Shown piece by piece: positions 17,500 to 26,469 of a DNA stretch of 52,562 bases. Numbering within the stretch: position 1 is the first letter of the stretch; each line of letters starts with the position of its first letter. The translations under genes and the position numbers were made by a program. Below the pieces are notes generated by a model that did not search any database, was not told where the DNA came from, and saw nothing but the letters and a program-made list of their open reading frames with translations. This stretch comes from CAZLBC01 sp964557575 (GTDB lineage: Bacteria; Planctomycetota; Phycisphaerae; SM23-33), in assembly GCA_964557575.1 (NCBI GenBank), contig CAZLBC010000029.1, forward strand, positions 1-52,562, given 5' to 3'.

Positions 17500-20234
17500 G
17501 ATGCACCTCCGCCATCGGGCGTGTTCTCGCTTGGATTGGCACTGGCAACCCAATCGGCAGCGCGGAGCAGGGATTCGAGGTACGCCAGGCCCCATCGACC
17601 GTAGCGCCGCTGCAGGCGAGCATAGCGGCGCATCACTTCGTGGGCAACCCGTTGGTTCTGTTGCGTGTCATATCGTTCGTGGTCGTAGGTGTCCGGCGGG
17701 AAATGAAGGCGAGCGTAGCCGTGGTGAGCTGCGATCAGGTGCAACACGATGTCCTGCATCTCGTCGCTGAGTTCCGTGAGCCTGGTGGCATGTCCCTGAT
17801 TGGCATCAAGCATGTCGAGTAGCGTGCCGAACTCGTGGCGGTAGTCGGTGAAATGACGCGGCTTCCAGCGCCGACCGACGGCGGGCTTACCCGGCTTGGC
17901 GTACCAGTTGGTGGGGTTCGGGTTGCCGATCGATCGCTGCCAGATCTCGCGCTGTTTGCCGAGGTCGTGCAACTCGGCGGCGAGAATGACGGCTTCCTTG
18001 AGGTTATCGGGCAATTTCAGGTCATTGACGATCTGCTTCGCCTTTTCGATCACATCGCGGGTGTGATGATCCCACGCGATGGGTTCGGCCGAAGCCAGCG
18101 TGGCGTCTTCGGCATCGCGCGGCCGGGCGTACCAGTGCCAAAATCGACCGCGCTTCAATGTACCTTCGTCCCCGACCCCCGGTTCCGTCTCGGCCTCAAT
18201 GTCCAACTCACTTCCTTCGTCCGGCAGCGCGAGTTCGTCGGCCCACGGATCGGTGTCGATGGTGCGGGCCAGCGCCATGCCGTCGGGACCGTCTGTGGGC
18301 CGGGCATCGTCGCTGAACCCGCGTTGGCGGCGTGGCCAATTGTTTTCGTCCAGCCAATGGTTGGCCACATCGTCGGCGCGCTGTGACTTAGGGTCGAGCA
18401 TGCCGTCCGACAGGCCGCCGACGGATTGTGGCAGCAATACGATGCTCTCGGCGATCGCCCTTTCGAGCAGGCTCTTATCCTGGGCCTTTTTCGCAGCAGG
18501 ATTAGCAATCTTGCCGAGCGTTAACACGCAGACCTGCTGCTGATCATCGACGAGCCACACCGGCGAATCGGCATGGTCGGCAGCCAACTTTTGTAAGGAC
18601 TCCAGCACACGGTCCGTGCGATCGCTGAGCAACTCGTGCGGCTTGAGCGGATAGTCGGCGAGCAGTTCCTGCGGAAAATCCCTGCCTTCACGTGCGATCA
18701 GTTCATCATTGATCACTTCGACTTCTTGGCGCCATGCCACAGAGGTTCTCGGCGGCTCCCATTCGGCCACGCCGTGCAGGTATGGGGCGACGGGCGGGCG
18801 ACCGGGCATCTTGTTTCGGATCGTCGTCAGCGCCCAGGCGTCGAGGAGGATGTCGGTCGCCGGAAGTATGGTCGGTTCAGGGGCGAAGGTTGCTTTGCGT
18901 TGCTCTTTAGTCAGCGAATGCATCACGTCGCCAATCGCCTTGGGGCTGGCGTCGAATTGGTTTTCTCCAAGTGATGGCAGTCGCCCCAGATGCTTGAGCG
19001 TTTCCTGACGATGCGCATTAACTTTGCCACTTGCCTCGTTCTTGTCGAAACCGGCCGGATAAACCACATCGACTTGCGTGTCGTCACGCTCGCCAAAGCG
19101 GTTTACCCGCCCCAATCGTTGTATCATACTGTCCATGGTCGTAAGGTCGCATACCATGTGGTCGGCAGAGAGATTTACGCCTACCTCACCTGCGCTTGTA
19201 CATACCAGGTACACAGTGTTACTAAACTTTTTTCCGCATGATTCAGGCAAGAATCGTTTGAATGTCTCTTTTTCAACTAACCTGTCCCGTTCATAACCCC
19301 GCATCGTTCCCGTGAGCGTCTTTACACATTCCGAAGGCACGCCATGCTTTCTATATAAGGATTCGGCGATAGATTCTACGTCGTCCACATGGCGAGCGAA
19401 TATCACAACAGCTGAGCCTGAGTCTTTATGTTCCAAAGCCAGTTCAACAATCTGGTCGACAAGTTGCTGCTTTTCGTCTTCACATTCATGCATGTGGAGC
19501 GATTTCGGAGCACAGATTCTTTTTTTGACTACCTCGTGTTCCTTATCTGAATCGTTTAAAACAAATGCTTCCCCGTTTTTTTGACTCGCTGTTCTCGATG
19601 TCGCAGACAACGCCATAATTTGAAGCTTTGGCCACGGCAATTCACCGGTTTTTTCATTTTCGCGTTGTTCCTGTTCGATTTTTTCTATTAGCCGCTGGAA
19701 CGCAGGTTCAAGATGGGCTTCATCATGAACGAGCAAAACGTCCTGTCCCAAGAACCCCGCGTGCAAAGGCCGGCTTTTGAAACCAATACGATAACCACTG
19801 AATAGCAGTCTGCTGCCAATCATATCTACCGTGCCGCAGACAACAGCAGGTCTCGAAGGATCGGCCGACCACTCGTGATTATCGGCGAACTGGCCACGCA
19901 GCGTACTGATGGCTAATGATCCGAAAGGTGGCTTTATTTTTGCAATGTTCGCGCGTAACTGCTCTGCTTCTGATGTAGTTTGATCAACAACTGTACGACG
20001 GTTTACCACATAAACAAGTCGACGGGGCACTCTATCAGGACGTTTCATCAACGCCATAAGCCAGACAGCAACCACACTGGTCTTACCTAAACCCGTCGGA
20101 ATGGATATATTGGTCGGAAGGTCGTTGTTTTGATCCGAAACAAACAAATCGTATAGTCTTTGTTGCCATGGTAAATGAGCGTGACCCGTGATTAATTTGA
20201 ATCCTTCGGAGAAATGATTGGTAGACATAAGCAT
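17496..20234 (-). CDS. cas3: Cas3 helicase-nuclease, HD domain at the C-terminus
   Basis: 912-aa Cas3 of the GSU0051 type, the DNA-degrading effector. The helicase comes first: Walker A IPTGLGKTS near residue 50, DEAH box LLVHDEAH near 155, and helicase C-terminal motifs VCTSAGEVGVNLSADHMV and QRLGRVNRFG. The HD nuclease follows near residue 760 (AELHDLGKQREIW) and includes AAHHGYARLHFPPD. In most type I subtypes HD precedes the helicase; the reversed order is characteristic of I-G/I-U (established knowledge). The start at ATG 20234 follows AAGGA; ATG 20228 is also possible. It is the first gene of the cas operon. Confidence 0.95.
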   Translation of the reverse strand: MLMSTNHFSEGFKLITGHAHLPWQQRLYDLFVSDQNNDLPTNISIPTGLGKTSVVAVWLMALMKRPDRVPRRLVYVVNRRTVVDQTTSEAEQLRANIAKIKPPFGSLAISTLRGQFADNHEWSADPSRPAVVCGTVDMIGSRLLFSGYRIGFKSRPLHAGFLGQDVLLVHDEAHLEPAFQRLIEKIEQEQRENEKTGELPWPKLQIMALSATSRTASQKNGEAFVLNDSDKEHEVVKKRICAPKSLHMHECEDEKQQLVDQIVELALEHKDSGSAVVIFARHVDDVESIAESLYRKHGVPSECVKTLTGTMRGYERDRLVEKETFKRFLPESCGKKFSNTVYLVCTSAGEVGVNLSADHMVCDLTTMDSMIQRLGRVNRFGERDDTQVDVVYPAGFDKNEASGKVNAHRQETLKHLGRLPSLGENQFDASPKAIGDVMHSLTKEQRKATFAPEPTILPATDILLDAWALTTIRNKMPGRPPVAPYLHGVAEWEPPRTSVAWRQEVEVINDELIAREGRDFPQELLADYPLKPHELLSDRTDRVLESLQKLAADHADSPVWLVDDQQQVCVLTLGKIANPAAKKAQDKSLLERAIAESIVLLPQSVGGLSDGMLDPKSQRADDVANHWLDENNWPRRQRGFSDDARPTDGPDGMALARTIDTDPWADELALPDEGSELDIEAETEPGVGDEGTLKRGRFWHWYARPRDAEDATLASAEPIAWDHHTRDVIEKAKQIVNDLKLPDNLKEAVILAAELHDLGKQREIWQRSIGNPNPTNWYAKPGKPAVGRRWKPRHFTDYRHEFGTLLDMLDANQGHATRLTELSDEMQDIVLHLIAAHHGYARLHFPPDTYDHERYDTQQNQRVAHEVMRRYARLQRRYGRWGLAYLESLLRAADWVASANPSENTPDGGGAS

Positions 20235-20352
20235 TCTATCCTTTAATGCTAACCACTCGTTTCTAATCAAACTGTTTTACTTCTTCAAGCAAATTTCCTC
20301 CGGCATCCATTTCCTTCTGCGAGGGTCACCGCCCCCCCACCGGCATCCAACC

Positions 20353-20442
20353 GATTACAATTATACCCACGGGGCATGACAGCCCCGGTCGCACCCGGCC
20401 TTGTCTTCGGTTTTTGTCAGGCGTGACAGCTTCGGTCACACC
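20353..20442. promoter_or_regulatory. cas promoter and paired candidate operators between cas3 and the WYL gene
   Basis: On the minus strand a TATAAT (complement of 20360-20365) predicts a cas start site near 20353, 119 nt before cas3. No good -35 follows. Instead an imperfect 22-bp direct repeat occurs at 20374-20395 and 20421-20442 (18 of 22 identical). The second copy contains the dyad GTGAC-N7-GTCAC (20423-20439), the first a weaker ATGAC-N7-GTCGC (20376-20392) overlapping the -35 position. The rest of the 408-bp cas3-WYL gap shows nothing else clear. Confidence 0.5.
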
Positions 20443-20642
20443 GATTCGCCAACCTCCCCTCAAACAAAGACTTACAATAACCGGCGCCGTCCGCTCTGTT
20501 TTCGCAATTTTTCTTATTTTTTTCTTTTCCCGGTGTCCCAAGCCCCGTCCCTGTCCACAGCCGACTCATATTCCACCACTGGTTTTTCCGATACAAAACG
20601 GTAGCGGCGCATTCAACTACCACCGAAAAGGAGAAACGCTCC

Positions 20643-21650
20643 ATGGCACGCGGCTCGACACTCCTGCGGCAGTGGGAAATGCTGAAGATACTCCAGTCCC
20701 GGCGGTTCGGGATCGCCACCGACGACATCGCCGCCCGGCTCGGCTGCAACCGCCGGACCGTCCAGCGAGACCTGAAAACCATTGCCGACCTGTTTCCCGT
20801 CTCCAGCGAAACCCGCGACCAGGGCCGGAAATACTGGAAACTCAAAAGCGGGTTCCTTGAATCCGGCGAGCTGCAGTTGAGCATGACCGAAATGCTCAGC
20901 CTGGTCGTCTGCCGGCAATTCCTCGCCCCCCTGGCCGGCACCCACATAGGCAACGGGCTGGACACCGCCATCAGTAAGATCCGTGCCCTGCTTTCAGACA
21001 ACGCCGTGGAGTACTTCGAGGAACTCGACGAGTCGTTCTTCATCAAGAGCACCCCTTGGCACGAGTACGCCGGACAGGCGGAGATCATCCGGCTGCTGAA
21101 CGAAGCCATCAGGTCCCGTACGGCCGTCACGCTGAGCTACCATTCACGGCGCAGAAAAAAAAGAATCACTACCGCCTTCCACCCGTACGGCATGATCTTC
21201 CATGCCGCCTCGCTGTACTGCGTGGGGAAGCACGTGACCTACGGCGAATGCCGCACCCTGAAGATCGACCGTGTCGTCGACGTCGTTTCAAAGAACCAGC
21301 CGTTTGATAAGCCTCCCGACTTCTCGCTGCCCCGCCACGTCGGTGACTCCTTCGGGGTCTTCGATGCCGCCGGAAACGGGACCCGTGAAGTCACCGCCCG
21401 CTTCACCGGCTGGGCGGTCGACGAGGTACGGGAGCTGAAATGGCACCCGACCCAGGAGATCGCCCAAGACGACGGCGCGTCGGTAACGGTACGGTTCCGG
21501 CTCGGCCGGTACGAGGAATTCATCCGGTGGATTATGGGTTACGGCCGGCTGGCGCGGATCCTGGCACCGCAAGAGCTGGCCGGGCGGATCGCGCGTGAAT
21601 ACCGCGCGGCGGCCGCACACTACCCGGCGGCCGCACCGGCGGGAATCTGA
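20643..21650 (+). CDS. WYL-domain transcriptional regulator
   Basis: 335-aa regulator divergent from cas3. An N-terminal DeoR/HTH_11-type winged helix (ILQSRRFGIATDDIAARLG, CNRRTVQRDLKTIADLF, residues about 15-55) is followed by a WYL domain: AVTLSYHSRRRKKRITTAFHPYG, the AASLYCVGKH core, RTLKIDRVVDV, and a C-terminal WCX segment (GYGRLARILAP). WYL proteins sense nucleic-acid ligands and often control phage defence genes, including cas operons (established knowledge). The ATG at 20643 has AAAGGAG upstream. The divergent position and the two dyads in between make it the likely regulator of the cas genes and perhaps of itself; this is an inference. Confidence 0.9.
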   Translation: MARGSTLLRQWEMLKILQSRRFGIATDDIAARLGCNRRTVQRDLKTIADLFPVSSETRDQGRKYWKLKSGFLESGELQLSMTEMLSLVVCRQFLAPLAGTHIGNGLDTAISKIRALLSDNAVEYFEELDESFFIKSTPWHEYAGQAEIIRLLNEAIRSRTAVTLSYHSRRRKKRITTAFHPYGMIFHAASLYCVGKHVTYGECRTLKIDRVVDVVSKNQPFDKPPDFSLPRHVGDSFGVFDAAGNGTREVTARFTGWAVDEVRELKWHPTQEIAQDDGASVTVRFRLGRYEEFIRWIMGYGRLARILAPQELAGRIAREYRAAAAHYPAAAPAGI

Positions 21651-21898
21651 AGTGTCGGAGGCGGCCGGCACAGGCCGATTCGCGATGCCCGCAACCGGCG
21701 TTCGGCTCGGCTTCAATAATTGACGTCGCCTTGAACGCGAATGCCTCTTGCAGCAATGCGCGTTACGTCGATAATTAAGCAGCAATATGGTTTTCAGTCG
21801 GTCTACGAAAGGATTTTTACAACAAGCGTCTATACCGCATTGAGATATCAAAGCATCGATACTCATACAATGTCGTCATGGGAAATCGATAAGGAATT

Positions 21899-22117
21899 AT
21901 GAGCGTGAGTCAAAATCTGCAGAACAGCATGGCATGCCAGACAGAAAACTGGGACGAGGATTTTGCTTCCCCCTCCTGCCTGAAAGATTTTATCTGGCCC
22001 GAAGGCGCCGAACTTCGCGGCAACGTCACTCCTGTCAGTGAAGAGGTGATCGATCGGCAGGAAGTTGACGTAGAATGGAACCGCATCAAGAGTAAACTCC
22101 GCAAGAAACTCAGGTAA
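21899..22117 (+). CDS. Small hypothetical protein, 72 aa
   Basis: I do not recognise this protein. It has an acidic middle (NWDEDFASPSCLKDFIWPEG) and a basic C-terminus (WNRIKSKLRKKLR), with no membrane segment. The ATG at 21899 is preceded by AAGGA at a short spacing. It lies 248 bp after the WYL gene; that gap holds no gene I can support. It is followed 72 bp later by a frameshifted membrane protein, and the two may have formed a unit. Confidence that it is expressed is moderate. Confidence 0.4.
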   Translation: MSVSQNLQNSMACQTENWDEDFASPSCLKDFIWPEGAELRGNVTPVSEEVIDRQEVDVEWNRIKSKLRKKLR

Positions 22118-22189
22118 ACGCTTTCATACGCCTGCCGCCATACCACGTCTCCGCTTCGGGCGATCCGGCAACAAACAGGGGTGCACACC

Positions 22190-22364
22190 GTGAATCACGA
22201 CCAAGAACAAATACTACACGATATTTCCCGGCAGACGGTACAACTGTACAGGGAGGTGAAGCAACACGTAATAACAAGCGAGAAACTTTCAAAGCGGAAT
22301 CGTGGTGACCGTGTTGGCCGCCGTCGGTGCAATTATCGTCACCCTGTTTCTGGCCGGCGGTTAA
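22190..22364 (+). pseudogene. Frameshifted small membrane protein
   Basis: A GTG at 22190 with AGGGG upstream opens a helical segment (NHDQEQILHDISRQTVQLY, REVKQHVITSEKLSK). About 36 codons in, a shift of one base leads into GIVVTVLAAVGAIIVTLFLAGG (here in parts GIVVTVLAAVGA and IIVTLFLAGG) and a TAA at 22362-22364. A clean membrane helix ending right at a stop in the adjacent frame is unlikely by chance, so I read this as one gene of about 58 codons broken by a single-base indel near 22290-22300, or as a sequencing error. No slippery heptamer is evident. Confidence 0.55.
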
Positions 22365-22400
22365 CGAAAGAGCACACCCGGACTCTTGATGCTGTTTGTA

Positions 22401-22427
22401 CGCTTACATGCCCCGCCACCCGGCCGG
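22401..22427 (-). repeat. 24-bp dispersed element with hairpin, copy 2
   Basis: Bases 22401-22424 match 6885-6908 exactly. The stem is CCCGCC-ACCC-GGCCGG here, with weaker pairing than copy 1. It begins eight bases after the AraC stop codon in the direction of that gene, again a terminator-like position. Confidence 0.6.
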
Positions 22428-22434
22428 ACAGCCC

Positions 22435-23316
22435 TCAGTCACCTGCCGGCCCGTTTCCCGCCCAGTAGCCGTCCTTGGCGGCCAGGTCCGGCGCGGCCAG
22501 GTACTCCCGGGACTCCTCCCGGTACCGGCTCGGCGAGATCCCCGCCACCCGCCGGAACTGCTTGTTGAAGTACTGCGGGTCGGGGATGCCCACCGAGACC
22601 CCCACCTCGCCGACCGTCAGGGGCGTGGCCGCCAGCAGGGACCTGGCCCGGTCGATCCGCTTCCCGAGGACGTACCGGGCCACGGTGCACCCGAACTCCC
22701 GCTTGAACCGGGCGGCGAGAGTATGCGGCGATACGTTCAGCGCGGCGGCCAGGTCGGCCGTGGCGACCGGCCCCGCCAGGCGGTCCTCGATCAGTTCGAA
22801 CAGGTCCTCCCGGCGGAATCCACCCTTTGGCCGCCGCCTGTTCCGCCCGCCGGCCGGCAGGTTCGCCAGGGACAGCAGGAGGGCATGCAGACGGGCGGAG
22901 GCCTCGCGCCGGCCGCCGGCACCGCCCGCCGCTCCCGGCGGGGCGTTGAACAGGCGGGCGATCATGCGGACCTGCTCGAGGACGAAGAGATGATCGCCGC
23001 CGAGAAGCACGTGGCAGGGAAGCCGGTACCGCTCGGCACGCTTCCCGGGCCGGGGATAGGCGAAGTGTATCGCCCGGTGTTTTCCGGGCCGATCGCTGGT
23101 ATACCGGCTGATTTGACCCGCGGGGGTCACGGTGGCGTCGCCGGCGGCGAAGTCGAACCGGTCGCGGCCGATCCACACGGTCCCCGCGTACCCGTAGAGG
23201 TGCAGGGCGTGGGTCGGGCTGCGGTAGGCGAAGTCGTAGACCGGGTTGACGAGGGGAAACTCCCCCGCCCGGTCGATCAGGGGCAGCAGGCCGGCGGGAT
23301 ACTCGATAGTCTTCAT
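22435..23316 (-). CDS. AraC-family transcriptional regulator
   Basis: 293-aa regulator with an N-terminal cupin-type sensing domain (HALHLYGYAGTVWIGRDRF, GDATVTPAGQISRYT, about residues 35-110) and a C-terminal double HTH. The first HTH is VATADLAAALNVSPHTLAARFKREFG (seen as AALNVSPHTLAARFKREFG), the second LTVGEVGVSVGIPDPQYFNKQF followed by the signature FRRVAGISPSRYR. Such regulators usually sense a sugar and activate adjacent transport or catabolic genes. It is divergent from the UroD-family gene and symporter, with tandem ATACCAC repeats in the 131-bp gap. The long plus-strand frame opposite it is a high-GC shadow. Confidence 0.92.
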   Translation of the reverse strand: MKTIEYPAGLLPLIDRAGEFPLVNPVYDFAYRSPTHALHLYGYAGTVWIGRDRFDFAAGDATVTPAGQISRYTSDRPGKHRAIHFAYPRPGKRAERYRLPCHVLLGGDHLFVLEQVRMIARLFNAPPGAAGGAGGRREASARLHALLLSLANLPAGGRNRRRPKGGFRREDLFELIEDRLAGPVATADLAAALNVSPHTLAARFKREFGCTVARYVLGKRIDRARSLLAATPLTVGEVGVSVGIPDPQYFNKQFRRVAGISPSRYREESREYLAAPDLAAKDGYWAGNGPAGD

Positions 23317-23337
23317 AATCTACCAGTAATTTATTTT

Positions 23338-23364
23338 ATACCACGAAAATGATACCACAGAATG
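23338..23364. promoter_or_regulatory. Tandem ATACCAC repeats, candidate AraC-type operator
   Basis: ATACCACGAAAATG (23338-23351) is followed directly by ATACCACAGAATG (23352-23364), a tandem direct repeat in the AraC/UroD divergent gap. Direct half-sites are usual for AraC proteins, though a 14-bp period is shorter than the common 21 bp. Confidence 0.45.
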
Positions 23365-23447
23365 ACGATATTTCATATTGCGTGTCCGGTTCTTCTTCCG
23401 GTACATTCATGTAGCATTTCAATCCTTCACGATCAAGGACACGGGAC

Positions 23448-24677
23448 ATGCGGGAGAGCGTACGGAAGGCATTTCGCTTCGAAGAACCGGAAAAAATACC
23501 AGTCGACTTCTCCGGCCACCGCTCTTCGGGTATCGCCGCCCTGGCCTGCGCGCGGCTGAAGGAGGCGCTGGGGATCCCCGGACCGGTCCGGGTCTACGAC
23601 ATGGTCCAGCAGCTCGCGGTGGTCGACGAGGAGATCCTCGACCGCTTCGGCGTCGACACGGTGGAGATGGGGCGGGGCTTCTGCACGGAGGACGCCGACT
23701 GGACCGAGTGGCAGCTCCCCGACGGAACGCCCTGCCTGATACCCGCCTACCTGAACGTCGAACAGCGCGGCGCCGACTGGTGGCTGCTGGGCCGGGACGG
23801 GCGGGACCTGGCCGTCCAGCGGAAGGGGTGCCTCTACTTCGAGCAGACCCGGTTTCCCCTCGCCGACACCGACATCACCCGCGATGACTTCTCACGGCTG
23901 GAGGAGGCCCTCGGCCGGAACATGTGGAGCGCGGCGGCCCATCCCGGCGGCCACCTCTCTGCCTTCGATGACTATGACGAACTGGCGGCCGGCGCCCGGC
24001 AGTTGCGCGAGTCGACCGACCGGGCGATCGTCGGCCTCTTCGGCGGCAACCTGTTCGAGCTGCCCCAGTGGCTCTACGGCATGCAGAACTACTTTCTCTA
24101 CATGGGCCTCTACCCGGAACACGTGACCCGGCTCTCGGAGGCCCTGTGCGCCATTCACCTCCGCAACCTGGAACGATGGCTGGCGGCCGTGGGACCGCAT
24201 ATCGACGTCGTCTGCTTCGGCGACGACCTGGGCGGCCAGAACGGGCCGCTGATGTCCGTCGAGATGTACCGCCGGTTCTACAAGCCCTTCCACGCGCGGC
24301 TGTGGCGGCGGGCCGGCGCGCTGGCCGACGTGACCACCATGCTCCACTGCTGCGGCGGCATCCGCCCCCTGCTCGGAGAATTGATCGACGCCGGCATCGA
24401 CGCGGTCAACCCCGTCCAGGTATCCGCGGCGGGTATGGACGCCGCCGCGCTGAAGCGCGATTTCGGCGATCGCCTGGTCTTCTGGGGCGGCGGCTGCGAC
24501 ACCCACCGCGTCCTGGGCAGCGCCGGACCGGCCGCAATCGCCGATCATGTCCGCGCGCAGACGGCCGCCGTCGCCCCCGGCGGCGGGTTCGTCTTCCAGC
24601 AGGTCCACAACATCCAGGCGAACGTGCCGCCGGAGAATGTGATCGCCCTGTTCGACGCCGTGAGGACTCACGCATGA
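23448..24677 (+). CDS. Uroporphyrinogen decarboxylase-family protein (methyltransferase-type)
   Basis: 409-aa member of the UroD/MtaA/CmuA superfamily. It opens MRESVRKAFRFEEPEKIPVDF, as do the many non-haem paralogues in PVC bacteria, and contains VVCFGDDLGGQNGPLMS, the zinc-site-like HCCGGIRPLLGELIDAGIDAVNPVQ region (seen as MLHCCGGIRPL) and GGGFVFQQVHNIQANVPPENV near the end. Its position next to a sugar-type symporter argues against haem synthesis; a demethylase or corrinoid methyltransferase-like role is possible. AAGGA lies nine bases before the ATG at 23448. The stop overlaps the symporter start (ATGA), so the two are coupled. The substrate cannot be told from sequence. Confidence 0.85.
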   Translation: MRESVRKAFRFEEPEKIPVDFSGHRSSGIAALACARLKEALGIPGPVRVYDMVQQLAVVDEEILDRFGVDTVEMGRGFCTEDADWTEWQLPDGTPCLIPAYLNVEQRGADWWLLGRDGRDLAVQRKGCLYFEQTRFPLADTDITRDDFSRLEEALGRNMWSAAAHPGGHLSAFDDYDELAAGARQLRESTDRAIVGLFGGNLFELPQWLYGMQNYFLYMGLYPEHVTRLSEALCAIHLRNLERWLAAVGPHIDVVCFGDDLGGQNGPLMSVEMYRRFYKPFHARLWRRAGALADVTTMLHCCGGIRPLLGELIDAGIDAVNPVQVSAAGMDAAALKRDFGDRLVFWGGGCDTHRVLGSAGPAAIADHVRAQTAAVAPGGGFVFQQVHNIQANVPPENVIALFDAVRTHA

Positions 24678-26455
24678 ATCCGATCGACATCGCGTGCCTC
24701 GTCGTCTACTTCGCGATCGTCATCGGCCTCGGCTTCTACTACCGGAAGCGGGCCGCGGCGGACCTGTCCGCCTACTTCCTCGGCGGCAACCGGATGCACT
24801 GGCTCGGCCTGGCGATGTCCGGGTCGGTCTCGAACTTCGATATCACCGGGACCATGTGGATCATCTCCATCCTCTACGTACTCGGGATGAAATCGATGTG
24901 GCACCACTGGATGTGGGGCTTCCTGATGGGGGCATTCTTCCTGTCCTACATGGGCAAGTGGGTCCGCCGCTCGGGGGTGATGACCGCCGCGGAGTGGATG
25001 AAGACCCGCTTCGGCGACGGGCCCGGCGGCCGCCTCGCCCGGACCGCCTACGCGATAATGGCCGTCCTGGCCCAGGCCGGCTTTATCGGCTACGCCTTCC
25101 AGGGCATCGGCAAATTCGCCGCGGTCTACATCCCCCTCGAACAACTCGCCGCATACACCACCGCCCCCTGGCTGCAGTCCCTGCTTACCGTCTACGAACC
25201 CCACGTCCTGGCGGCCGCGGTCATCGGGATCACCACGCTCTACGTGGTCCTCGGCGGCCTGTTCAGCGTGGTGGTCACCGATGTCATCCAGACGGTCATC
25301 CTCACGCTCGGCAGCGTCTTTATCGCGCTGCTGGCATGGTCGCGGCTGGACGCGGCGACGATGGCGCGGGTCCCGGACGGATGGGCCTCCCTCTCGGTCC
25401 CGTGGACCACGGGGGTCGAGGGGTTCGAGCTGTTCGGGGCCATGGTCCTGGTGTGGGTGGTCAAGGGCCTGCTGCTGAACGCCGGGGGGCCGGGACAGAT
25501 GTACGACTTCCAGCGGTTCCTGTCCGCCCGCGACCCCCGCGACGCGGCGAAAGTGGGAGCGGCCTGGAGCGTGTTCCTGGTCGTCCGGTGGGCCATGGCG
25601 GCGGGCATCGCCCTGCTGGCGGTCACCGGCATCGCGGGCGCGGCCGACCCCGAGCGGGTCATGCCGGTGATCCTCATCGACCTGCTGCCGGTGGGGATCC
25701 GCGGCGTGGTAATCGCCGGGCTGCTGGCCGCCTTCATGTCCACCTTCAGCTCGACGGTCAACAGCGGGGCCTCCTTTATCGTCCGGGACATCTGGCAGGC
25801 CTACATCCGCCCCGACGCGGGCGAGCGGGAGGCGGTGCGGTTCAGTTACTGCGCCACCGTGCTGCTGGTTGCCGCGGGGGTGGGCATCGGTTTCGCGGCG
25901 GAGTCGATCGCCGCGATCTGGAACTGGCTGATGATGGCCCTGGGAGCCGGGGTGATCGTCCCCAACGTCCTGCGGTGGTACTGGTGGCGGATCAACGGCT
26001 GGGGCTACGCGGCGGGCATGTTCGGGGGGATACTGCTGTCGCTGATCGTCTTCCCCCCCCTCCTGCCGCTGTGGGAGCGGCTGGGCTTCACCGTCCCGGT
26101 CTACGTCTCCTTCCCCGCCATCACCGGCGCGTCCCTGCTGGCGTCGGTGGCGGTCACCCGCCTGACCCGGCCGGTAAACCGGCGGGTCCTGGTCTCCTTC
26201 TACAACGCGGTGGGCCCGTTCGGGGCCTGGGGGCCGGTCCGCCGCGAGCCGGACGCCGTCGGCCCGGGCGACGCGGGTGCCGGGCCGGCGTCGCGGATCC
26301 TGCTCAACTGCCTTTTGGGGATGGTCGCCGTCGCCACCCTGTACCTGGCCCCGATGTACCTGGTGGGCCACTGGTACCGCGCCGCCGGCCTCTGCGGCGC
26401 GGCGGGCCTGGCGGCGATCGTGGTCCTCAAATTCACGTGGTACGACAAACTGTAG
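24674..26455 (+). CDS. SSS-family sodium:solute symporter
   Basis: 593-aa inner-membrane transporter with about 13-14 hydrophobic helices. The N-terminus (IDIACLVVYFAIVIGLGFYY, then SAYFLGGNRMHWLGLAMS) and the mid-protein LFSVVVTDVIQTVILTLGS and STFSSTVNSGASFIVRDIW segments are typical of sodium:solute symporters (SLC5 fold). Its solute is probably a sugar or other small metabolite, which cannot be specified. The start codon overlaps the UroD-family stop, and the AraC regulator is divergent, so these three form a probable uptake and catabolism unit. A truncated exported gene begins 14 bp downstream. Confidence 0.92.
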   Translation: MNPIDIACLVVYFAIVIGLGFYYRKRAAADLSAYFLGGNRMHWLGLAMSGSVSNFDITGTMWIISILYVLGMKSMWHHWMWGFLMGAFFLSYMGKWVRRSGVMTAAEWMKTRFGDGPGGRLARTAYAIMAVLAQAGFIGYAFQGIGKFAAVYIPLEQLAAYTTAPWLQSLLTVYEPHVLAAAVIGITTLYVVLGGLFSVVVTDVIQTVILTLGSVFIALLAWSRLDAATMARVPDGWASLSVPWTTGVEGFELFGAMVLVWVVKGLLLNAGGPGQMYDFQRFLSARDPRDAAKVGAAWSVFLVVRWAMAAGIALLAVTGIAGAADPERVMPVILIDLLPVGIRGVVIAGLLAAFMSTFSSTVNSGASFIVRDIWQAYIRPDAGEREAVRFSYCATVLLVAAGVGIGFAAESIAAIWNWLMMALGAGVIVPNVLRWYWWRINGWGYAAGMFGGILLSLIVFPPLLPLWERLGFTVPVYVSFPAITGASLLASVAVTRLTRPVNRRVLVSFYNAVGPFGAWGPVRREPDAVGPGDAGAGPASRILLNCLLGMVAVATLYLAPMYLVGHWYRAAGLCGAAGLAAIVVLKFTWYDKL

Positions 26456-26469
26456 CGGAGGACGACACC

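Noticed and set aside
22190..22364. Programmed frameshift in the small membrane protein
   Set aside because: No slippery heptamer or downstream stem is evident, so a simple indel is more likely.
6885..22424. The 24-bp pair as attachment sites of an integrated element spanning the CRISPR locus
   Set aside because: No integrase or tRNA is present, and both copies sit at transcript ends and form hairpins, which fits a dispersed element better.
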